Assembly (NCBI GenBank): GCA_046727855.1
Contig: JBKPDL010000065.1
Span: forward strand, 1-37,350
Origin: DASPWV01 sp046727855
GTDB lineage: Bacteria; Acidobacteriota; Vicinamibacteria; Vicinamibacterales; UBA2999
Direction of reading: 5' to 3'
Length of the DNA: 37,350 nucleotides
Positions 31,172 to 37,350 of the stretch are shown here, one piece after another (within the stretch, counting starts at the first letter, position 1; each line of letters begins with the position of its first letter). Position numbers and translations under genes: made by a program. Below the pieces are notes generated by a model. It was not told the DNA's origin. It saw nothing but the letters and a program-made list of their open reading frames with translations, and did not search any database.

Positions 31172-32205
31172 AACATCGGAACCCGCTGAGTGTCGAGCTC
31201 ACAAGCCGTCATCTGCGCACGCCCTTGAGCGGTTAGAAAGTACGAGTCATCGAACCGGACGATGTGCAGGTTGGTTTGATAGGCACCGAGCGCGGGTGCG
31301 GCCACCGGTCTCGATGTACATCGGCTCAAAAGAAGCGACGGAAGATCCAACCCGGCGGCGATCGCAAGAGGAACGCCTCCGCCGAACCTTGCGTTGATCT
31401 CAGTAAAGCGAGGAGTGTCTCCGTCCATCAGACACTGCACGGTAATGGGTCCCACTCCCGGGAGGGCTCGGGCAATGCGCGCGCAGGCATCGATCACCGC
31501 CTCACGGTAGACCGTAACGCCTTTCGCGACCTCACCGGAACGCACCTCGATGCGTCGTCTCGACACCACACCGAGTAGCGACCCGTCAAAATCACACAAC
31601 ACGTCGCTTGTGATTTCAGGTCCATCTATGCACTCCTGGATGATCGGCTCGGGCACGTAATCCAGAAAGAACTCGAGTTCACGGCAGTTTGTCACCCGAA
31701 ACGCACTCTTACCGGCGCTGCCCGTGCGCGGCTTGATAAACAGCGGGTAGGTGAGGTCTGCGTCCGCTAGCTCCTCGGGGAGCCACGTGCGTGGAGTGGC
31801 GATGCCCAACGCGCGAAAGAACCGGTACGTGGGCCATTTGTCACCGGTCGTTGCCGCAGCCGCTTCAGAGACGACCGCGACTTTCGCACCTGCCGCTTCC
31901 AGGACGGGCCGCACCCGCGCGAGGACAGGAATGTCCGGGTCAATCAACGGGAAGACGAGTCCTACCTCCTGACGCCTGCAAATGTTTTGCAGCGTTGAAA
32001 CGTAATCTTCCGACGCGACATTCGGGACAATGTATGGTTTGTCAACGATTTGAAGGCCGGGAGCGAGGGGGTCGACATCCAACCCGATGATTTTTCCTTT
32101 CAAGCCCAGAACTGAATACGCTCTCTGAAACGCGCGAACCAATTCGACGCGTCGACCGATGCTGGTAAAGAGAACGTTCACCTGGCGGTGTCGCATGCTG
32201 GACAA
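31168..32205 (-). CDS. ATP-grasp ligase (carbamoyl-phosphate-synthase-like fold)
   Basis: 345 aa starting TTG at 32205, with GGAG 7 nt upstream. The ATG at 32196 would lose that spacing. An N-terminal Rossmann-like part (VNVLFTSIGRRVELVRAFQR) precedes an ATP-grasp domain with FIKPRTGSAGKSAFRV (phosphate loop), QECIDGPEITSDVLCDFDGS, and the metal-binding FTEINARFGGGVPLAIAAGL. ATP-grasp enzymes join a carboxylate to an amine, thiol or other nucleophile through an acyl phosphate. In O-antigen and capsule loci, members of this type form amides between sugars and amino acids. It is coupled by ATGA to the HAD gene. Confidence 0.9.
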   Translation of the reverse strand: MSSMRHRQVNVLFTSIGRRVELVRAFQRAYSVLGLKGKIIGLDVDPLAPGLQIVDKPYIVPNVASEDYVSTLQNICRRQEVGLVFPLIDPDIPVLARVRPVLEAAGAKVAVVSEAAAATTGDKWPTYRFFRALGIATPRTWLPEELADADLTYPLFIKPRTGSAGKSAFRVTNCRELEFFLDYVPEPIIQECIDGPEITSDVLCDFDGSLLGVVSRRRIEVRSGEVAKGVTVYREAVIDACARIARALPGVGPITVQCLMDGDTPRFTEINARFGGGVPLAIAAGLDLPSLLLSRCTSRPVAAPALGAYQTNLHIVRFDDSYFLTAQGRAQMTACELDTQRVPML

Positions 32206-32302
32206 GACAGTTCTCCGCTACTGTTGCAGTGTTAAATTTTTTACCTGCGAGGATCGGAGTCGACTGAAGGCGCCGACAAACGCCCGTACTGCAGCCAACC
32301 AA

Positions 32303-33505
32303 TCAATTCCCGCCGCTTGGCGCGCCCGTCGCGAAGGTTTCGCAAGGTGCGCGATCGTGGCGGTTCTGCTGTTGCGCTACCGTGCTTCGGATTACAGCAA
32401 CGACGCGCTCAAGGTCGGCCGTAGTCAAATTCGAGCCAGAAGGGAGACACAGTCCCCGCGCGAACAGACCATCCGATACGTCGCCGCCAATGTACTCGCA
32501 GAACCGGAACACGGGCTGCCGATGCATTGGTTTCCAAACAGGCCTCGCTTCAATATTGTTTTGTTCCAACGCCACCCTCAGTTGCTCGCGATCTGTGCCA
32601 AGCTGCTCGGGGTCGACGGTGATCACGGTCAGCCAGCGCGTCTGGCGTCCCCAGCCCGCCTCGGGCATGAAGCGAATGCCCGGCAGATCGCCGAGCGCGT
32701 TCTGGTAGAACTCGAAGTTTCGCCGCCGTGCCGCGACGCGATTCTCGAGCACGGGGAGCTGCCCGCGACCAATAGCGGCGAGCACATTGCTCATCCGATA
32801 GTTGTAGCCAATCTCGCAGTGCTGATAGTGCGGCGCCGGATCGCGCGCTTGCGTCGCCAGCTTGCGCGCGTGCGCCGTCAGCGACTCATCGCGGGAGATC
32901 AACATGCCGCCGCCCGAAGTGGTGAGTATTTTATTGCCGTTGAAGGAATAGACACCGAGCGTGCCGATCGTTCCGGGCGCACGTCGCTTATACGTCGCGC
33001 CGAGCGCCTCGCAGGCATCCTCGATGAGCGGCACACCAAATTGCTGGCACGTTTCCCAAATGGGATCGAGATCTGCGCTCTGTCCATACAGATGCACGAC
33101 GATTACGGCTTTGGGTGACGATCCGCGACGAGCACGCTTTTCCAGCACCCAGGCCAACAGCAGTGGGTCCATGTTCCATGACGTGAGCTCGCTATCGACG
33201 AGCACCGGCCGTGCGCCGAGATAGACGATGGGATTCACGCTCGCGGCAAATGTCAGCGTCGAGACGACAACCTCATCGCCGGGCCCCACTCCAAGGACCG
33301 TCAATGCCAGGTGCAGCGCCGCCGTGCCCGAACTCAACGCGACGGCGTGTGAGGTTCCGACCGCCGCGCAGAATTCACGCTCGAAGGCGTCCACGTGGGG
33401 GCCGAGCGGAGCCACCCAGTTACTTTCGAACGCCTCGGCGACAAGCTCTCGTTCCAAACCTGATAGATGTGGAGAGGAGAGGTATATTCGCTTTTCTGAA
33501 GACAT
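32303..33505 (-). CDS. DegT/DnrJ/EryC1/StrS sugar aminotransferase, PglE/LegC-like
   Basis: 400 aa. The PLP lysine is in YSFNGNKILTTSGGGML (about residue 185), closely matching the pattern of PglE and LegC, which put an amino group on C4 of UDP-4-keto-6-deoxy-GlcNAc. Other family motifs are IYLSSPHLSGLERELV at the start, GTSHAVALSSGTAALHLAL and EDACEALGATYKR. The last 25 residues are an unconserved polar tail. The enzyme would act in the cytoplasm on a nucleotide-linked keto sugar. No 4,6-dehydratase is in the window; it may lie beyond position 37350. It follows the divergent promoter region and leads the main minus-strand run. Confidence 0.92.
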   Translation of the reverse strand: MSSEKRIYLSSPHLSGLERELVAEAFESNWVAPLGPHVDAFEREFCAAVGTSHAVALSSGTAALHLALTVLGVGPGDEVVVSTLTFAASVNPIVYLGARPVLVDSELTSWNMDPLLLAWVLEKRARRGSSPKAVIVVHLYGQSADLDPIWETCQQFGVPLIEDACEALGATYKRRAPGTIGTLGVYSFNGNKILTTSGGGMLISRDESLTAHARKLATQARDPAPHYQHCEIGYNYRMSNVLAAIGRGQLPVLENRVAARRRNFEFYQNALGDLPGIRFMPEAGWGRQTRWLTVITVDPEQLGTDREQLRVALEQNNIEARPVWKPMHRQPVFRFCEYIGGDVSDGLFARGLCLPSGSNLTTADLERVVAVIRSTVAQQQNRHDRAPCETFATGAPSGGN

Positions 33506-33870
33506 CTACTGTCGTTGCGGAGCAGCGGATGCAGTACTGTAGGTTGTTGGCGAACAACCGCTATATCGGGTCAAAACCGATTCCAATGTCCGCCTGTGCT
33601 CACGCGACACATCACTGATGTGGTTAACGCGTCGGTGCTGCATAGCGGTATTTGTGCGTTGCGGGCCGACGATGCTGTTACACTACTGAAACTCCCCCCA
33701 CGTAATGGTGGGCGCAACTGATTGGCCCGCCGGCTCAACAGTACGTTCTGTGGTCAAACTAAACAGAGAGGTTGTGGCCGCCATTTTGCTCAGTGGGCGG
33801 CGCTCCTCGCCGCATTTGAGATGCCCATGAGGGCCTTCCCGCGCCTACCCGGCCAGAACGGGCTGCTCTC
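33506..33870. promoter_or_regulatory. Divergent intergenic region with three palindromes
   Basis: This 365-nt gap separates the aminotransferase (minus) from the secreted propeller gene (plus) and must hold promoters for both. Three perfect short inverted repeats are seen: GGTTGTT/AACAACC at 33542-33559 in the aminotransferase leader, CACATCACTGATGTG at 33608-33622 (7-1-7), and CCCAC/GTGGG at 33697-33712. No clear -10/-35 pair could be fixed. The 33608 palindrome is a reasonable operator candidate for a dimeric regulator. No gene is evident inside the gap. Confidence 0.5.
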
Positions 33871-35265
33871 GTGTTTCTGAACGATACGGCGGCAGGTGAC
33901 GATAGCCTGCTTCAGCCGCGCGAGAAGAATCTGTCGGCAGCCTTAGACAGAAATGCACTACGCAGGACGCTTGCCTTTCTGACATCTGGCTGTTTAATCC
34001 TCGGCTCAATTCCAGTGTCGACACAGGACACTGTCTGCAAGCTTGTGACGGACCCTTCGCTGATTGCAGCCGTGTCTGTCCCTAAGCCGGCCTACCTGCA
34101 ATCGGTTACCGACCCTCGATTCGGCGCGAAGATCTTTCGAATAACCGGGGACCCGGGTGCGCCAATTCCGGGCGTGGGGGGTACTTGGGGAAACATCACA
34201 CGACACAATTATTCCAAGGACGCAGTCTGGAATGCCGATCAGTCCCTCATTGTGCTGAAACGTGTGCAAGGCGCGGCTGGTTACCTGTTTCTCGACGGCA
34301 CGACTTACACCCCGCAGTTTCGTCGAGCTGGACCCGGCGGAGAAACCCGGTGGCATCCGACACAGTCTGACATGATGATCTATCTGACGGCCGGATGCCA
34401 GTTGGGGTACTGGAATGTGCTGACGGATGTCAGAACCGTCGTCATCACACCGGTCGGGTACACCAGCTGTTCGTTAGGGCCTTGGGAGGGTAATACCTCG
34501 CACGACGGCCAGTGGGCAGCGGTATATGCGACTCGCAGTAGCGACGGCAAGCAAGTTGGGTTCGCGGTCAACCTGGGTTCACCTCAAAAGTACCCTGATA
34601 TCGATCTGCGCGTGCAAGGCGTAACAGCGGTCGACTGGCTGAGCATCTCAGCGACCGGCGCTTATCTCGTCGTGAACGGGACGATTAGCGGCTGTGCTAC
34701 CGTGGGCGGAAACTGTGACGCCACGAAGGTGTTCACCCGCGACGGCGCATCGGTTGGCCCGTTCTGGAGCGAATATGGCGTGCCGAGCCATTACGACCTC
34801 ACACTTGACAGCACTGGCAACGAAGTCGCGGTTGGTGTGGCCAAGAGTTCGACACATGAGGGTAAAGTGGTCATGCGACGCCTCCGGGACGGGATAGTCA
34901 CTCGGTTGACGGTGGGTGGGTACGCCAGTCACACTTCAGCTCGTAACCTGGATAGAAGTGGTTGGGCGTACGTAACACATTCGTATAACGGTCCGTACTG
35001 GCCACCATTTAGGAACGAGCTCTTCGCAGTGAAACTTGATGGTTCTTTGGCCGTCGAGCGAATCGCGGGTCTGCAGGCTACCACGCCAACGTACGACGCA
35101 CAGCCACAGGCAGTTCCTTCGCCAGATGGTAGACGTGTGATCTTTGCAAGCGATTGGAACTCGAGCTCAGGGCTTCCGATCCAGGCGTACGTGGCAGACA
35201 TTAGGCCGCTCTGCCTCGCCGCTCCGTCGCAACCGCAAAACCTGAGGATCGTTCCTTCCTATTAG
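33871..35265 (+). CDS. Secreted beta-propeller-like protein with truncated FN3-type end
   Basis: 464 aa with a GTG start and no strong ribosome site; the true start could be slightly downstream. A hydrophobic signal (RRTLAFLTSGCLILGSI, about residues 31-47) follows a long polar leader. The body is beta-rich with repeated WD-like blades (for example NADQSLIVLKRVQ, GETRWHPTQSDMMIYL, and DAQPQAVPSPDGRRVIFASD), like TolB/PD40 propellers. It ends APSQPQNLRIVPSY, which reads like the first strand of a fibronectin type III domain that then stops. It is the only plus-strand gene inside the glycan cluster, and its stop overlaps that of the convergent flippase gene by 4 nt. Its function is unknown, perhaps surface glycan binding. 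Confidence 0.75.
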   Translation: MFLNDTAAGDDSLLQPREKNLSAALDRNALRRTLAFLTSGCLILGSIPVSTQDTVCKLVTDPSLIAAVSVPKPAYLQSVTDPRFGAKIFRITGDPGAPIPGVGGTWGNITRHNYSKDAVWNADQSLIVLKRVQGAAGYLFLDGTTYTPQFRRAGPGGETRWHPTQSDMMIYLTAGCQLGYWNVLTDVRTVVITPVGYTSCSLGPWEGNTSHDGQWAAVYATRSSDGKQVGFAVNLGSPQKYPDIDLRVQGVTAVDWLSISATGAYLVVNGTISGCATVGGNCDATKVFTRDGASVGPFWSEYGVPSHYDLTLDSTGNEVAVGVAKSSTHEGKVVMRRLRDGIVTRLTVGGYASHTSARNLDRSGWAYVTHSYNGPYWPPFRNELFAVKLDGSLAVERIAGLQATTPTYDAQPQAVPSPDGRRVIFASDWNSSSGLPIQAYVADIRPLCLAAPSQPQNLRIVPSY

Positions 35266-36605
35266 CATGCCTCGCCAGCTGCATGACCACCATTAAAGTG
35301 TTGAGCGGCTGCGCATCCGCGCAGTACGGCTCGATATAGGGCCGCCATCGCCACGACCTGAATCATCGCGGTAACCAGCGAGGCCATGGCGGCACCGAGT
35401 AAACCAAATCGCGGGACGAGAATTGCGTTCAAGAAGAGCGCGACGGCAATCGATGCAGCAAAAATGGGCACCTGAGCCCTGAATCGACGAGCGGCCGTTA
35501 CTCCATTCCACAGAAATGTTCCGATATAACTCACACAGCCAGCCATCATCAGGTACACAAGAACAGGAGCATGCGCTGCGTATGAAGGCGTGTAGAGAAA
35601 GGCCAGTAACTGCGGCCCCGCAGCCGCTGAAACGAGTACAGCCAATACGCCAGCGGCAGCTGCGATGCGCATTGTCTTGGCCGTGAGGAGTTGGAACTCT
35701 GGTCGGTTCCCTTCGGCATAGTGGATGGCAAGCTTGGAGTTCACGGCGTTCGCGAGCGCATTGACGCCAGTTTGCCCTGCCACTATCAGGTAGGCGAGCG
35801 CAGCGTAAAAGCCCAATGCGGCCTCACCCAGCTCATGCTCGATGAAATAGCGCGGGATGTTCGGAACCAAGGCATTAACCAATGACACGACGCCCATCGG
35901 CCAGGATAGAAGGACAAGCGACCGCCATCTCGTGGGCGCCCAGTTGATGCGCAGCGCCCTCGTGCTGAGAAGAATCCGTCTCGCTGTCCGCGCGTCGTTC
36001 GCCACGAGCAGCACCGCCCAGGTCGCCGCGAGGAGAACCGCTCCCCAGAGAACCGAGTGTGTCAGGTACAGCCCGATGATGATGGCTATGACCGACGATG
36101 GGCCGCGGATCAGCAGTGAACGCGCCAGAGAATCCATGCGCTGGCGCTGCTGGAACAGGCCGTAGATGACATCGCTTACGGCCTCGATGATTTTTGCCAC
36201 GCCGACCACAAAAATCACGAGTGATGTTTCCGTTCGATACCCAGCCACAGCAATGATTGCGACGATGACGACGAACGCGGCGATACTGGTCAGGACTCGC
36301 AAACTAAAGTAGTCGGCAAACACGTATTCTCGACCCGCATCTGTCGCCTGAACGACCGCAAGGTTCAAGTTGCAGAACATGATTATCGGCGCAGTGATCG
36401 CCAGCGCCAGCGCGAATTGGCCGACCATCTCAGGCTCGCCGATCTTCGCAATTGCGGAAAGAATGGCCCACTGACTCGTGAGATAGACCAGGTTCCCTAC
36501 CAAGGCCCACGAGTAATTGGCGCGCAGCGACAAGGGAGCCGTTGGCGAGTAAGGCGTGGTACTAGAACGCCCATCGTGAGGGAGCTTCTTCGGCGAGGTG
36601 AGCAA
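35262..36605 (-). CDS. Wzx-like polysaccharide flippase
   Basis: 447 aa with a TTG start and weak AGAAG ribosome site; no upstream ATG is available in frame. There are about 12-14 hydrophobic segments, from ANYSWALVGNLVYLTSQWAI to the last helix ALYRAVL. The layout of paired helices and the motifs GFYAALAYLIVAGQTGVNAL and FGLLGAAMASLVTAMIQVV are typical of the MOP superfamily (Wzx/RfbX). Such proteins move undecaprenyl-linked glycan units across the inner membrane. This matches the small sugar transferase in the cluster and implies a Wzx-dependent pathway. The glycosyltransferase gene ends 4 nt upstream, so the two are cotranscribed. Confidence 0.87.
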   Translation of the reverse strand: MLTSPKKLPHDGRSSTTPYSPTAPLSLRANYSWALVGNLVYLTSQWAILSAIAKIGEPEMVGQFALALAITAPIIMFCNLNLAVVQATDAGREYVFADYFSLRVLTSIAAFVVIVAIIAVAGYRTETSLVIFVVGVAKIIEAVSDVIYGLFQQRQRMDSLARSLLIRGPSSVIAIIIGLYLTHSVLWGAVLLAATWAVLLVANDARTARRILLSTRALRINWAPTRWRSLVLLSWPMGVVSLVNALVPNIPRYFIEHELGEAALGFYAALAYLIVAGQTGVNALANAVNSKLAIHYAEGNRPEFQLLTAKTMRIAAAAGVLAVLVSAAAGPQLLAFLYTPSYAAHAPVLVYLMMAGCVSYIGTFLWNGVTAARRFRAQVPIFAASIAVALFLNAILVPRFGLLGAAMASLVTAMIQVVAMAALYRAVLRGCAAAQHFNGGHAAGEAC

Positions 36606-36609
36606 ACTT

Positions 36610-37350
36610 CTAGACTCTGTTACTCTGCGTTGAAGGAGCCGGTGTACGGCGCTTAGCGTGAGTAGTCGGTCGGGATGTGGGCTTGGTTATATGCGTCCGC
36701 TCTGACAATAGGTACACGTACTCACGCTTGAGGGCGTCCCACAGCTGATCCTGCTGATAGTTGCTCAGGACCCTCGCTCGCCCTGCGTGGCCATGTGCAG
36801 CGCGCAAAGAACGATCGATCACATATCGACGAATTGCATCGGTCAGCGCTGGCGGGTCGCGGGGAGCGATGAGTACGCCCGTGACACCATCGTCCACCGC
36901 GTCGACGCAGCCAGGGACGCGCGTCGCGACTACCGGCAGGCCCATCGCCGCGGCTTCGAGCGGCACGTTGGGAAATCCTTCCCGATACGTGGGCAGGACA
37001 ACCACATCCATCGCGGCGTATAGCGGCGGCATCTGCCGCTGCGGTCCGGTTAGAGAAACGCGTGTGTCGGAGCGGAGACCCGTCTTCACCCAGGCGGGTA
37101 CGGGATCCTGGTCTTCGAATGCGCCGACAATCAGAAGGTGCAGGTGGGGGAACTCTTCACGCAGCACTTGCCATGACGCAAACAGCTCGCTGACACCCTT
37201 TTCTCGAACGAGACGACCGACGAACCCGACGACGGTACTGTCTAGCGAGATGTTCAATCGTTCGCGTGTCGTGCCGCGCGCATGTTGCCAGCGCACAGGA
37301 TCGAACTTTTGTCGCGCATCGACACCGTTGCCGCTGCCGTTATGCAAAAC
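36610..37350 (-). CDS. GT4-family glycosyltransferase (N-terminus outside the window)
   Basis: About 246 codons are visible; the frame runs through the window edge and the start is missing. The C-terminal GT-B domain shows NGVDARQKFDP, VVGFVGRLVREKGVSELFAS, HLLIVGAFEDQD, and the nucleotide-sugar motif EGFPNVPLEAAAMGLPVVAT. This is the standard GT4 retaining transferase pattern. It would add a sugar to a lipid-linked intermediate at the inner membrane. The last 30 residues form a Thr/Pro/Arg-rich tail (KPTSRPTTHAKRRTPAPS). It lies 4 nt before the flippase gene. Confidence 0.9.
   Translation of the reverse strand, partial: VLHNGSGNGVDARQKFDPVRWQHARGTTRERLNISLDSTVVGFVGRLVREKGVSELFASWQVLREEFPHLHLLIVGAFEDQDPVPAWVKTGLRSDTRVSLTGPQRQMPPLYAAMDVVVLPTYREGFPNVPLEAAAMGLPVVATRVPGCVDAVDDGVTGVLIAPRDPPALTDAIRRYVIDRSLRAAHGHAGRARVLSNYQQDQLWDALKREYVYLLSERTHITKPTSRPTTHAKRRTPAPSTQSNRV

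Overview
The window looks like a chromosomal piece of a GC-rich, Gram-negative soil-type bacterium. The best guess is an Acidobacteriota of the Vicinamibacteria type. This rests on the paired DUF1592/DUF1552 (HXXSHH) secreted proteins, many signal peptides, a porin-like barrel, an undecaprenyl-phosphate sugar transferase and abundant short intergenic palindromes. The affiliation is an inference from gene content; no rRNA gene is present.

Layout. (1) 1-3831, plus strand: the tail of a sensor kinase, an OmpR-type response regulator, a TauE/SafE permease, an outer-membrane barrel protein and a secreted Gly/Ser-tailed protein. (2) 3836-15493, minus strand: a secreted two-domain VOC protein, a short secreted protein that looks internally shortened, and two tandem copies of a coupled DUF1592-DUF1552 gene pair with a secreted ankyrin protein between them. 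(3) 15494-17679: a repeat-rich spacer around one plus-strand gene, an HhH+PHP protein resembling PolX without its polymerase domain. (4) 17680-21190, minus strand: a small unknown protein, an AtoE-like short-chain fatty acid transporter and a benzoate-CoA-ligase-like enzyme. (5) 21536-37350, almost all minus strand: a surface-glycan cluster.

In the glycan cluster, transcription runs from right to left. The order is GT4 glycosyltransferase (cut by the window edge), Wzx-like flippase, [a plus-strand secreted beta-propeller protein], PglE-like aminotransferase, ATP-grasp, HAD hydrolase, FemAB/GNAT-like transferase, PglC/WcaJ-like sugar transferase, isovaleryl-CoA-dehydrogenase-like flavoprotein, NeuD/PglD-like acyltransferase, AsnB-like amidotransferase, AMP-forming acyl ligase, acyl carrier protein and NadE-like ATP pyrophosphatase. 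Several neighbours overlap by 4 nt or lie within 10 nt, so they are probably co-translated. My reading is a lipid-linked amino sugar pathway. A dedicated carrier-protein module (ligase + ACP + dehydrogenase + two amide-forming enzymes) may make an unusual acyl or amide decoration. This is the most interesting part of the window.

A second theme is non-coding. A family of short perfect palindromes (core GCGGACCTNNAGGTCCGC) recurs in at least six intergenic gaps, and its arms change in compensating pairs. Other spacers hold 7-8 bp tandem units arranged as inverted repeats. No CRISPR array, intact tRNA, rRNA or insertion sequence was found.
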